A stretch of DNA of 15,946 nucleotides from NCBI GenBank assembly GCA_944393275.1, contig CALXZQ010000016.1, forward strand, positions 1 through 15,946, in the 5' to 3' direction. Each line of letters starts with the position of its first letter. Position 1 is the first letter of the stretch. The notes beneath the pieces are model-generated. The model did not search any database and had not been told where the DNA came from. It saw only the letters and a program-made list of their open reading frames with translations. A program made the position numbers and the translations under genes. This document shows, in pieces, positions 1 to 8,050 of this stretch. The DNA comes from an uncultured Clostridia bacterium (GTDB taxonomy: Bacteria; Bacillota; Clostridia; TANB77; CAG-508).

Positions 1-237
1 TTCAATTTCTACATCATAAGAGTTTCCTGTCGCTGATATTTCTTGTATAAATTTGGTATAATCTTCTAATGATAATTTTCCAGTTGTTCTTATTTTATCT
101 ACATATTCTACAGTAGAATTCTGTACTGAAACTTGTGACATAGTATCTGCATTATTTGCAACTGTTGCTAATGGAAATCCTAACATTAAAACTGCACCTA
201 GAACAAAGGCAACTACAGTTATTAAAGTATCTTCCAT
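1..237 (-). CDS. Tad-operon small membrane protein, C-terminus beyond the window edge
   Basis: The start is the ATG at 237, preceded by AAGGAGGAG. The 79 visible residues begin MEDTLITVVAFVLGAVLMLG, so the protein opens with an acidic residue and then one membrane helix (about residues 4-26). After the helix come a segment around VEYVDKIRTTGKLSLEDY and one around ATGNSYDVEIE, where the window ends. The reading frame is open to the edge. It is the last visible gene of the Tad-like operon, 21 bp after the preceding stop. A single N-terminal helix followed by an extracellular part fits a minor pilin or TadE-like pseudopilin, but I recognise no named domain, so the role is inferred from position and topology. 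Confidence 0.7.
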   Translation of the reverse strand, partial: MEDTLITVVAFVLGAVLMLGFPLATVANNADTMSQVSVQNSTVEYVDKIRTTGKLSLEDYTKFIQEISATGNSYDVEIE

Positions 238-258
238 TTCAATCTCCTCCTTCTTCAG

Positions 259-822
259 TTAGTTCACTAAAGTATACCTAATTACTCTTTTAGTTTGTTT
301 ATTTATATCTTCTAGTAGTTCATTGTCTGAGTCATTAGTTTCAACAATTCCTAGTTCTTCTTTAAAACTTCTATCTTCATATCTCCAAAGTTCATTCGTT
401 ATAATTTTATCTAAATTTTCTTTAGTAGCTTGTGAACTTCCTTGCCAATATTCGTTATTTTGCATTTCAATATCTATGTCCAAAACATTTGTCATTTGTA
501 TTTGATTTCTCGGAGTATATAATCCTATACCTGTTGTTCCATCGCTCTGATAAAATTCTATCCTGTAGTTTTCTTTATAATATCTATACAATGTGGGTAG
601 TATTGAATCAAATTGTACTATTCTTTCTGTTCTAAATTCTGATGAAGATGCTATATAATCATCCTCATCAACATAAGAATAAAAATTTCTATCATTACTA
701 CTCTGTAAGATTGTTTCTGTTGTTGTTCTTGCTTTTGTTAAACTATACATAGCTATAGACAATGCCCCTACAAATATCATGACAAAAGCAGCCATTTTAA
801 TAGCTTGTGCAGCATTCTCCAT
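259..822 (-). CDS. MENA-type single-helix protein, putative pseudopilin (187 aa)
   Basis: The protein starts MENAAQAIKMAAFVMIFVGA: the same short acidic start and hydrophobic helix (residues 8-28) as its operon neighbours. The remaining 155 or so residues are polar and predicted extracellular, with a tyrosine-rich stretch around LPTLYRYYKENYRIEFYQ. It is longer and more divergent than the other family members, and the shared FN..F..Y motif is not evident. The ribosome binding site GAAAGGAAA lies 5' of the ATG. The gene sits 33 bp after the 144-aa sister gene. By position and topology it is a candidate minor pilin or tip subunit of the Tad-like apparatus. No prepilin-peptidase leader (basic residues, then Gly, then Glu at +5) is visible. 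Function is inferred. Confidence 0.8.
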   Translation of the reverse strand: MENAAQAIKMAAFVMIFVGALSIAMYSLTKARTTTETILQSSNDRNFYSYVDEDDYIASSSEFRTERIVQFDSILPTLYRYYKENYRIEFYQSDGTTGIGLYTPRNQIQMTNVLDIDIEMQNNEYWQGSSQATKENLDKIITNELWRYEDRSFKEELGIVETNDSDNELLEDINKQTKRVIRYTLVN

Positions 823-855
823 ATTCTATTTCCTTTCTATATTAAATTAAATTTA

Positions 856-1290
856 CTAATTTTGTTGGATTCCAATTTGAGTTACATAACCAGTTTCTGA
901 ATCATAACCAAATGTCACTTTATATGTATATCCTGATCTTAATGTCTTTTTAACATTATTTACAGATGCTGCTGTTACAGCGCTGGTTGATGCTGGTGTT
1001 GGATCTGTTGCTGTTCCTGTAATTACTTGTATCTGTTTTGAATAATCTGAACTATTACCTAAATTATGGTTTCTTACAGCATCACATAAAGACATAGCCA
1101 TACTTCCAGAGACATTATCTCCACCATATTGTTCAAATGGTTCATTATATTGTTGTATTTCTTGTGGACTTAAATTAGCTCCTCTAATTGTTTCTGCTGC
1201 TGAGTTATAAATAAATACACCTATTGCTATAATTAGTATTGATAGTAATATTGCTCCTGCTATAATCAATGCTTTTGACGCGTTCTCCAT
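856..1290 (-). CDS. MENASKAL-type putative pseudopilin (144 aa)
   Basis: It starts MENASKALIIAGAILLSILI, with a membrane helix at about residues 8-28. The family motif follows: QQYNEPFEQYGGDNVSGSMA and then SLCDAVRNHN, matching the pattern YN..F..Y...v.gs....L...v..(H/Y)N in the neighbours. The C-terminal half is Thr/Ser/Ala-rich and ends in beta-strand-like segments (YTYKVTFGYDSETGYVTQIGI), plausible for a pilin head. Its ribosome binding site is AAGGAGG, 8 bp from the ATG. Proteins of this shape recur in Tad-like operons of Clostridia (from memory, not checked). It may be the major or a minor subunit; the sequence alone does not decide. No classical prepilin cleavage site is visible. Confidence 0.82.
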   Translation of the reverse strand: MENASKALIIAGAILLSILIIAIGVFIYNSAAETIRGANLSPQEIQQYNEPFEQYGGDNVSGSMAMSLCDAVRNHNLGNSSDYSKQIQVITGTATDPTPASTSAVTAASVNNVKKTLRSGYTYKVTFGYDSETGYVTQIGIQQN

Positions 1291-1384
1291 AAAATTTCCT
1301 CCTTAGAATAACTATATTATTTCAGAAATAAGATTCTTCTGATTTTTTCTATATTAATTTTGGTATTACCCAAAAAACTAATAA

Positions 1385-1819
1385 CTAATTTGAAGTTTGC
1401 TCAAAATAAAGATACTTTACTTTTTTACTTTTTTCATGATACTCAATTTTTGTACATTTAAATTTAGCTGTATTAAAATTTTGTACAAATCTTTCTGTTC
1501 CTAATGAATATATTTTTTCTACATTATAGGCTTCCTCTGTATCTATAATATAAATGTCCATTTTAATAGAAGTATCATCATTTTCAATATAATTACCATT
1601 TTCATCTTTTTGTACATTATTTTTTGCATTATTATCAGTAACTTTATTTATGATAGTAGCAAGCTCTAATCCATAAATTTCTTTATTGTAATAATCTTCA
1701 TAGCTTTTATTATAATTTCCAAGTTCTCTTGCTTGTGCTACATATGTGTTATATGCATATAAAAATGATATTAATACACATAAAATAAGTATTATAAATA
1801 TTATTATCGTTCTCTTCAT
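1385..1819 (-). CDS. Putative pseudopilin with atypical MKR start (144 aa)
   Basis: This member lacks the MENAS start: it begins MKRTIIIFIILILCVLISFL, a basic start followed directly by a long hydrophobic helix (about residues 4-23). It still carries the family motif after the helix (NYNKSYEDYYNKEIYGLELA, then TIINKVTDNNAKNN), so it belongs with its neighbours and was not inserted by chance. The C-terminal part has charged beta-strand-like segments (IKMDIYIID, KVKYLYFEQ). The ribosome binding region is GAGGAAAGTAGGCAT, weaker than those of the flanking genes. An 81-bp AT-rich gap separates it from the preceding stop and a 94-bp gap precedes the next gene. Likely a minor subunit of the Tad-like system; the different N-terminus suggests different processing or membrane orientation signals. 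Confidence 0.78.
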   Translation of the reverse strand: MKRTIIIFIILILCVLISFLYAYNTYVAQARELGNYNKSYEDYYNKEIYGLELATIINKVTDNNAKNNVQKDENGNYIENDDTSIKMDIYIIDTEEAYNVEKIYSLGTERFVQNFNTAKFKCTKIEYHEKSKKVKYLYFEQTSN

Positions 1820-1900
1820 ATGCCTACTTTCCTCTTTATATTATAACTTTTTTTTTCAATTTTGTAAACATTTTTATCAAAAATTGCAATATTTAGTGTT

Positions 1901-2341
1901 TTATTCTTTTGTGAATCTAATGCTTTTTACTAAACCTGTTACAGAATTGTATGTAATATTTTCTACTCTATATGTAGGTATTGAATTACTAACAACATCA
2001 GCAGTAATTAATTGATTCTTTGCATTTGCATCTAATTCCTCTATGTGATTTCCTTCTATCATAACAGATATTCCTAAATTTCCTACATCTGCTGGATCTA
2101 ATTTTTCATTATAATTCTTAGCATAATTTGCTAATGAAATTATATCATATATTGTGCAACTAATTGCTTCATATTGTGTAAACTGTGAATTAAACTCCGT
2201 TCTTTGATAACTAAAGATTTCTTCTTCTCTATTTTTGGCAAATTCACTAAATGTACTAAATATATATGTTCCTATAGAAATTACCATTATAGCAACTAAC
2301 ACACCCGCCGCCATTATTAACGCTTTTGATGCATTTTCCAT
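1901..2341 (-). CDS. MENASKAL-type putative pseudopilin (146 aa)
   Basis: It begins MENASKALIMAAGVLVAIMV, with one membrane helix at about residues 8-29. The family motif then appears as EFNSQFTQYEAISCTIYDII and SLANYAKNYNEKL. The end (TYRVENITYNSVTGLVKSIR) resembles the C-terminal beta hairpin of the 144-aa protein at 856-1290. The first 25 bases of coding DNA are nearly identical to those of the next upstream gene (start 3033), so the array looks like it grew by gene duplication. The ribosome binding site is GAGGAGG, 8 bp from the ATG. It starts 17 bp after the preceding stop, so the genes are cotranscribed. Inferred role: pilin-like subunit of the Tad-like machine. Confidence 0.82.
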   Translation of the reverse strand: MENASKALIMAAGVLVAIMVISIGTYIFSTFSEFAKNREEEIFSYQRTEFNSQFTQYEAISCTIYDIISLANYAKNYNEKLDPADVGNLGISVMIEGNHIEELDANAKNQLITADVVSNSIPTYRVENITYNSVTGLVKSIRFTKE

Positions 2342-2358
2342 TTAGTAATCCTCCTCTT

Positions 2359-3033
2359 TTATCCTGTTATTTCTTCATACTCCATTTGCACAATTCTTCC
2401 ATTTGTATTACTTATTGTTGCTCCTGATTGTTCTCCATCAAATAATGTATTTTTATATCTGAATTTTTTTCTTTTAAATTCCATGTATTCACTATATTTC
2501 GTAATATCTTTTTTAGCAGTAGAATTATACTGTAAATCTATATCTTCTAATAATCTTGTTATTTCATCTGTTTTTCCACTACTTTCTAGTGATACTAGTC
2601 TTTGTAAATATTTATCACCTTTATATTTTATTTTTATTGCTTCTATATCATCTAATAAATTTCTAGAAACAATATTAGAATCTTTGCTATTTATTGAGTA
2701 TGTCCCAGATTGCACCAAACTTGTTGTATTATCATATCCTGTTCCAATCTTTACATTTACAACAATTGTAATAGGTACATAACCTTCTTGCGTATTTTTC
2801 TCATTATAGTCTACTGCTTTATTTATCAATGATAGCAATTCACTACCATACAAATCCTTTTCAAATGAGGTAAAACTTCTATTAAACTCATTAACTTGCT
2901 CCTCACTTAAGGTTGTTTCTGAGGCTCTTTGAAAATTGGAAATATTTCTGAACACAAAAATTAATGCTGTTATTATAACAAGTGATATTAATAATGTTCC
3001 TGCCATCAGTAGTGCTTTTGATGCATTTTCCAT
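2359..3033 (-). CDS. MENASKAL-type putative pseudopilin, long form (224 aa)
   Basis: It starts MENASKALLMAGTLLISLVI, with a membrane helix at about residues 8-28. The motif that best defines the family is here: EFNRSFTSFEKDLYGSELLS followed by LINKAVDYNEKN. A beta-strand segment (VPITIVVNVKIG) and a long polar region rich in Lys and Asp follow, making it about 80 residues longer than its sisters. It is the first pilin-like gene after the platform gene (18 bp gap), preceded by GGAGG 7 bp from the ATG. First place in the array and greater size would suit either the main subunit or a large minor pilin. No enzyme domain is visible. Function is inferred from topology and operon. Confidence 0.82.
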   Translation of the reverse strand: MENASKALLMAGTLLISLVIITALIFVFRNISNFQRASETTLSEEQVNEFNRSFTSFEKDLYGSELLSLINKAVDYNEKNTQEGYVPITIVVNVKIGTGYDNTTSLVQSGTYSINSKDSNIVSRNLLDDIEAIKIKYKGDKYLQRLVSLESSGKTDEITRLLEDIDLQYNSTAKKDITKYSEYMEFKRKKFRYKNTLFDGEQSGATISNTNGRIVQMEYEEITG

Positions 3034-3051
3034 ATTATACCTCCATTTTTA

Positions 3052-5124
3052 TTACATTGCGCTCATTGTGTTGAATGAACTTGTCATACTTGTTAAACCT
3101 ATAAATACCAATGGTACTATTAAGTAACCAACAAATAAAACAACCATTGGTGCAAATCCAATTCCTTTACCTATCATACCTTTTCTAGATATTAATCTTT
3201 CATTTGACTCTTTTCTCTTTTCTTGATGATAAGCCCTTTCTGTATCTAATTCATCAAACGCTTCTGCAATAGGAATCTTTTCAACTGCTGCCTGTAAACT
3301 TTCTACTATTCTTATCATTTGTGGAAATGCTATTTCATTTTTTAACGCTTCTAATGCTTCCCAAGCACCACTTTCATAGTTATTAACGCATCTTGATATT
3401 GGTTCTTTAAATATATTTGCATATCTTTCTAACCATTCTAATATCATTTCAACATTAACTCTCTCTATCTTCATAAGCATTAATATAATTGTTTGGAACT
3501 GTAAAACTTCATTTTCCATTTCCATTTGTCTCATTCTCTCTTGGAATTTTAATAATAATATTGGTCCCATATATCCAAGTATTGCAAATACTACCGCTAG
3601 TAATATTTCAAACCATTTTACATATTCGCTATTTACTATCTGCAGTTTTCCATGTACTCTTTCTGCTGCTGTTTGTATCTCATCATCTGTAGATGTTCGA
3701 TATTCTTTTGAACGTTGCATTGATTTTTTAATATCTTCAACTGTAGTCGATGTTTTTCCTCTAAACTCATTCAAAAATTTATTATCTAATTCTGTTACTT
3801 CCATTGCTTTTTTAGTATCTGCATCATTCATCTCTCCTAATATATCATAGTCTGTTGTAGGATTTGTATATACATAATCTACAGCTATCCTATGAAATTG
3901 TAAAAACAATATTAGCGATACCACAAATACAACTATACAAGATATCAATCTATTTATGTATAGCCATTCTAGTTTTAAATATGAGGCGGCTCTTTTTAAT
4001 AAACTTTTTGTAGTTCTATATTCTCTAGTTCCTTCCTTTGGTATAAATAAATCTACGATTTTTTTAACCGGCTTTTTCTTATATAATTTTGCCTGCCAAG
4101 GATTTTCAGTATTTTTAGTATTTGTGTTAACAGATCCATTATCTTTTAGTTTTCTAGTCAAGACATAACATATAAATGTTGTTATCAAAATTAATACTTG
4201 AACTATCATTCCTGTTTTTCCATAATAGAAATCTTTTGTAAATGCAAACTGCGATACACACCAATTTTTTACTACATCTAAAAACAACATTGGAACAACT
4301 GATATTACTGATAAACTTTGAAAAACATAGTCTAATTTATCTCTTTTTAATATTTCTAACTGCATTTCTTGTGTTATATTATTTAAATTTTTAAGGTATA
4401 ATGATGAACCATCAATTTTTCTATCTCCAAACTCTTTTGTTAAATATGATATTCCTGCAAATTCTTTCAAGTAACTATTTGGAGCAATATCATAATATTT
4501 CTCTAACTCTGTTTCTGGATCATCTGATATAAGTATTTCATAAATTTTATTAGCTTGTCTTGATACTTCTACTTCATCATCTTGAGCAGTTTGATATATA
4601 GCTTCTTCTACCATATTAAATTCATGGTAAGCGTGTCTTATTTCGCTAAAAAAGTTTATCTGTTGTTTTAATAGATTATTATCTATTTTATCTACCATAC
4701 CATCTATTATTGTATCTGCCATAAAAAGTTCGAATATTAATAATATAGATAATAATAATATATTACTGCTAGCAAATATTATTATTGCTATAGTAAGTAC
4801 TAATATGATTATTGATGCCTTTGTTAATATTTTAGAGGCTTGTAACCTAGTTAAATATTCATCATCTATATTCATGATTTCTAGTCTTCTTCTAAGTTTT
4901 AGCAAATATCTCTTAAACAATGGTACCTTTGAAAAAAATAGATACAATTTTTGATACATTACTTCTGTAGAAAATGCTTTGCTCTCAGTACCTTTTCTTA
5001 ACTCTCTAATTTGCTTTATACTAGATTTTTGCATTTTTTTATTTAATATTATATATGCTACTACTATTGCAGCAAACAAGGCTACAATACCTATCACTAG
5101 GTACATTAATACTTCATTTGACAT
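3052..5124 (-). CDS. Double-module TadB/TadC-like inner-membrane platform protein (690 aa)
   Basis: The platform protein of a Tad/type II-like system couples the motor ATPase to subunit extraction from the membrane. Two modules lie in one chain. Module 1 has a helix at residues 5-27, a basic linker, paired helices at about 103-137, a soluble helical T2SSF-like region (150-265) and helices near 268-284 and 305-323. A polar Asn/Thr linker (327-345) leads to module 2: a helix at 392-410, a predicted outside segment (411-500), a helix at 506-526, a second T2SSF-like region (535-650, with LQFQTIILMLMKIERVNVEMIL) and a last helix at 655-677. In most Tad loci TadB and TadC are two genes of about 300 residues each, so this length fits a fusion. 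The ribosome binding site AGGAGGTG is 13 bp from the ATG. The T2SSF assignment is by pattern, not by search. Confidence 0.8.
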   Translation of the reverse strand: MSNEVLMYLVIGIVALFAAIVVAYIILNKKMQKSSIKQIRELRKGTESKAFSTEVMYQKLYLFFSKVPLFKRYLLKLRRRLEIMNIDDEYLTRLQASKILTKASIIILVLTIAIIIFASSNILLLSILLIFELFMADTIIDGMVDKIDNNLLKQQINFFSEIRHAYHEFNMVEEAIYQTAQDDEVEVSRQANKIYEILISDDPETELEKYYDIAPNSYLKEFAGISYLTKEFGDRKIDGSSLYLKNLNNITQEMQLEILKRDKLDYVFQSLSVISVVPMLFLDVVKNWCVSQFAFTKDFYYGKTGMIVQVLILITTFICYVLTRKLKDNGSVNTNTKNTENPWQAKLYKKKPVKKIVDLFIPKEGTREYRTTKSLLKRAASYLKLEWLYINRLISCIVVFVVSLILFLQFHRIAVDYVYTNPTTDYDILGEMNDADTKKAMEVTELDNKFLNEFRGKTSTTVEDIKKSMQRSKEYRTSTDDEIQTAAERVHGKLQIVNSEYVKWFEILLAVVFAILGYMGPILLLKFQERMRQMEMENEVLQFQTIILMLMKIERVNVEMILEWLERYANIFKEPISRCVNNYESGAWEALEALKNEIAFPQMIRIVESLQAAVEKIPIAEAFDELDTERAYHQEKRKESNERLISRKGMIGKGIGFAPMVVLFVGYLIVPLVFIGLTSMTSSFNTMSAM

Positions 5125-5151
5125 TTAAAGGTTTACACCTCCTATTTTTTT

Positions 5152-5182
5152 AAAGGAATAACTAGGAACTAGTTATTCCTTT
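5152..5182. repeat. Perfect 14-bp hairpin between the ATPase and platform genes
   Basis: AAAGGAATAACTAG (5152-5165) and its exact reverse complement (5169-5182) are separated by only three bases. It lies in the 68-bp gap between the ATPase stop and the platform gene. In the direction of transcription (minus) no U-run follows, so it is not a classical intrinsic terminator; it could be an RNA processing or 3'-end protection hairpin that sets different levels for the upstream and downstream parts of the operon. On the plus strand it is followed by TTTTATTT and could act as a weak terminator against antisense transcription. Confidence 0.75.
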
Positions 5183-5192
5183 TATTTAATAT

Positions 5193-7161
5193 TTATTTAT
5201 CTGTTTTAGATTTTCTTCCTCTTTTTGCTTTTACTGGTTCTGCTGCTATTGGCTCTTCATCTTCAAATAATTTTTTTAGTTTTATATTCCAATGTTTTGC
5301 AGCAAATTTATCAAACTCTTCTATGTCATTATCGTCCATGTTCAATCTCATCTCATTTATATTGTGATCTGTTATCGGATTTGTAATAACATATTCTCCA
5401 TCCACATATTCTAATATATTTCTATATGTATATAATTTCTTGTCTGTAATTTTTGAGAAATAGTGTGTTGCATTATCAAAGAATTTATCAAATTTACCCT
5501 CTAATGTTTTTTCTTTTCTATGGTCAAATGTATATTCATTTTTTTCTTCAACTGGTATACACTCTGTAATTCTTTCAACAAATCTCTTTCCTCTAAAATC
5601 TTTTTGTAGATGTATATCAAAATTTAGTACTTGAACAACTTGCTCTTCTGCAGTTTTTTCATTTCTAAAAACTCCTGCTCTTAACATTGAGTTACGCAAT
5701 GCAGTTACTAGATCTGGGAATGTTTTAGCGTGGTGAGTAAATAATGTAAATTTAGATGCAACCTGCGCTGATTGAATCATCCAAGATGCTACGGGATCTG
5801 TTGCAACCTCTCCGGATTATATTAACAGAACCGTCAGTCTTTTTCTGTACGTCCAAACACTCTTGTCCAGATATTGTATCAGTTTCACGCATTGATAAGA
5901 TATTTCTTGTAGGATAAATTCTTCTTAAGTGTAACTCAAACGCAGTCTCTGTAATACGCAAGTTCATTGTTTCATATATATTTTCAATCATACCCATAAG
6001 CATTGTTGTTTTACCACAACCTTGCTCACCTGTTATTGATATAATTCTCGCACCTTTAACTAAATATTTTAATAGCTTAATTGCTTCATCGCTTCCAGGT
6101 TCTCCTTTAAACCATTGCTCTAGGGTTGAACGTTTAACGTCGAATTTTCTTACGAAGAATGCCCATGTTTCAGACATACTTGGTCTTACAACAACAACAC
6201 GAGAACCGTCTTTCATTTCATTGATTTTATATCCATTTGTATCTGATAATTGTCCAGGATTATTATATTTATATATGTTTTGACATACTCTTTTTAATTC
6301 TGATTCTGACCCAAAAGATAAAAATGCTAAACGAATTGATTTTCCTTGGAAGAATATCCATATACTATCACAGGCACGTGGTACTTTATGTTCTGCTACC
6401 TGATTTAGATAATCACTCTCTGTTTGTGCTACTTGGCTCAAAAATGATTCTGGAAGTCCTGATACACCACCAGATACACCATCTATATTCATATCTCTTA
6501 TTTCATCTATACTGCTATATCCTTTATATTGTTGGTAAATTCTTTGAACTACTACATTTAACTTATCTGCAAAATTTAAAACAAATGCTTCTTTTTCAAA
6601 TATTTCTGATATCTCATCTTCTGTTATTACATAAGATGGCTTCGTTTCTCCTGAAACATATTTTAATACTGCTAAATTGTATTTCTTTATAATTTCTGTT
6701 AACGCTTCATAAGCAAATTCTTTTTTATATTCATATAAAATTATATCAAACTTGTCCTGTGCAGTAAGTAAAGATGGTGCATCGAATGGTATTGCTCTAG
6801 AAATATTAGTTTCATCTACACCATATTCTTTTGATAAAATATCATATATAAGTTCTTTTATATATTTTTTGTCATTAACATCACCATATGTACAACCTTT
6901 TAATGCCTTTTTTAGCTCATACTTTTTCTCTTTTCTTCTAGCTAATTCTTCTTCTGATAATCCAATGTCGTACAAATTTATTTTTGTAATCTCATCTATT
7001 CTCTTTTTTACATATTTAATCATAGTATCTAATGTATAGGTTTTATCATCTACATTAATTTCTATTTCTGGTTGTTCATTTTGTTTTTTTGCTATGTATC
7101 TCATAACAAAAAATATGGTGGCTGCTAACACAACTACAATTAATATAAAATTAATTATCAT
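5193..7161 (-). pseudogene. cpaF: CpaF/TadA-type secretion motor ATPase, interrupted by a +1-base frameshift
   Basis: This hexameric ATPase family powers pilin assembly in Tad systems. The N-terminal part (7161 down to about 5815) reads as a normal family member, with a Walker A GEQGCGKTTM at residues 378-387 and then the region ending LSMRETDTISGQECLDVQ. Unusually, it opens with a membrane helix (MIINFILIVVVLAATIFFVM). After residue 449 one extra C on the coding strand (one of the two at 5814-5815) shifts the frame to an early stop at 5752. Skipping that base restores IIGEVATDPVASWMIQSAQV, the Walker B region with its catalytic Glu, and the frame then stays open to the stop at 5193, ending in a basic tail (KAKRGRKSKTDK). 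The repaired protein has 655 residues. Only one lesion is present, so recent mutation or assembly error is likely. GAAGGAG precedes the ATG by 7 bp. Confidence 0.85.
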
Positions 7162-7178
7162 AGTTTAGGCTCCTTCAC

Positions 7179-8033
7179 TTATTTTCTTCCGTGGTTCATT
7201 TTTAGTTCTTGTTCTTTATATAATAATGCCTCCACAAATTTTTTCACATCTGCAATAAATTCCACATTTCTGTCTACTCCTGTAACTGTACTCATTTTCA
7301 TAAAATATTCCGCTGCCACACCTTCATCACAAGATTCTGCAAATAATGTATTATATGGTACAATTTCGATTCTTTTTACTTTAGTTGTTCTCGATATATT
7401 TTTTTGTGAATACTTAGAGAATTTATCATATCTTCCTATATATGGGACAATATTAAATTTATTTTGTAGAAATCCGTTACGCAAAGAATTTGTAAATTTT
7501 TCTAGATTTCCATTTTTTTGATTTATTCCATAAGCAATTATTGTGGACATATTTAACAATTCTTCTACTATTGGATTCATTTCTTTATTCAAATCTACTA
7601 TAACGTAATCATAATATTGACTGGCTTTTTTTATTAGTTCTATATATGCTCCAAAAACTTCTTTCCTATATTCATTTTCTGAGACATTGGCACCAGCTAG
7701 CACTTCTAATCGATTTTTAAATATTATTTTGGTATAGTTTGTAATATGGTCTGCCATTAATCTATTGCTAGATATTTCCATCATTATTCCTTCCATGCCA
7801 TTGTTAAATCCTACTTGTGTTGCTGCTTGTTTGCTTAGTGAACTAAATAAATTTTTTTTCCTTTCCTCTTCTTCCTTTTTCCAAAATGCATTCCTAATTT
7901 CATTTCTGTTATATGTTGTTAATAATAGGATTTTACTATTGTGTTCCATAGCCATTTGTGTTGCAACAGCTATAGCTGATGATGTCTGTCCTATTTCTTT
8001 CTCAATTTCTGTCCAAAAAGTTATTATAGACAT
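7179..8033 (-). CDS. CpaE/TadZ-like ParA-family protein with degenerate P-loop (284 aa)
   Basis: It has a ParA/MinD-like layout: a P-loop position near the N-terminus, then KILLLTTYN (residues 34-42), and a Walker B-like strand YYDYVIVDLNK (140-150) followed by NPIVEELLNMSTIIAYGINQ, which matches the 'D-x-n-p......ad.v..v' pattern of the family. The P-loop reads EKEIGQTSSAIAVA (11-24): the usual nucleotide-binding Lys before Thr is Gln, so ATP hydrolysis is doubtful, as reported for atypical TadZ/CpaE proteins. In Tad systems such proteins localise the apparatus at the pole or help its assembly. It follows the preceding gene by 17 bp and precedes the motor ATPase by 17 bp, with GGAG before the ATG. 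The assignment rests on motif and position. Confidence 0.7.
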   Translation of the reverse strand: MSIITFWTEIEKEIGQTSSAIAVATQMAMEHNSKILLLTTYNRNEIRNAFWKKEEEERKKNLFSSLSKQAATQVGFNNGMEGIMMEISSNRLMADHITNYTKIIFKNRLEVLAGANVSENEYRKEVFGAYIELIKKASQYYDYVIVDLNKEMNPIVEELLNMSTIIAYGINQKNGNLEKFTNSLRNGFLQNKFNIVPYIGRYDKFSKYSQKNISRTTKVKRIEIVPYNTLFAESCDEGVAAEYFMKMSTVTGVDRNVEFIADVKKFVEALLYKEQELKMNHGRK

Positions 8034-8050
8034 TATAAAATCTCCTTTAT

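Noticed and set aside
1340..1384. Hairpin around TTTTGGTATTACCCAAAA as a terminator
   Set aside because: The stem has a bulge and no U-run follows in the direction of the operon; it could be chance in AT-rich DNA.
5193..5780. C-terminal ATPase fragment as a separate 195-aa gene
   Set aside because: Its ATG is an internal Met of the motor ATPase and lacks a ribosome binding site; the sequence before it in the corrected frame continues the ATPase Walker B region.
6237..6692. Long plus-strand frame (151 aa) inside the motor ATPase gene
   Set aside because: It is antisense to a clear CpaF family coding region, has no ribosome binding site, and its leucine/isoleucine-rich translation is what AT-rich antisense gives.
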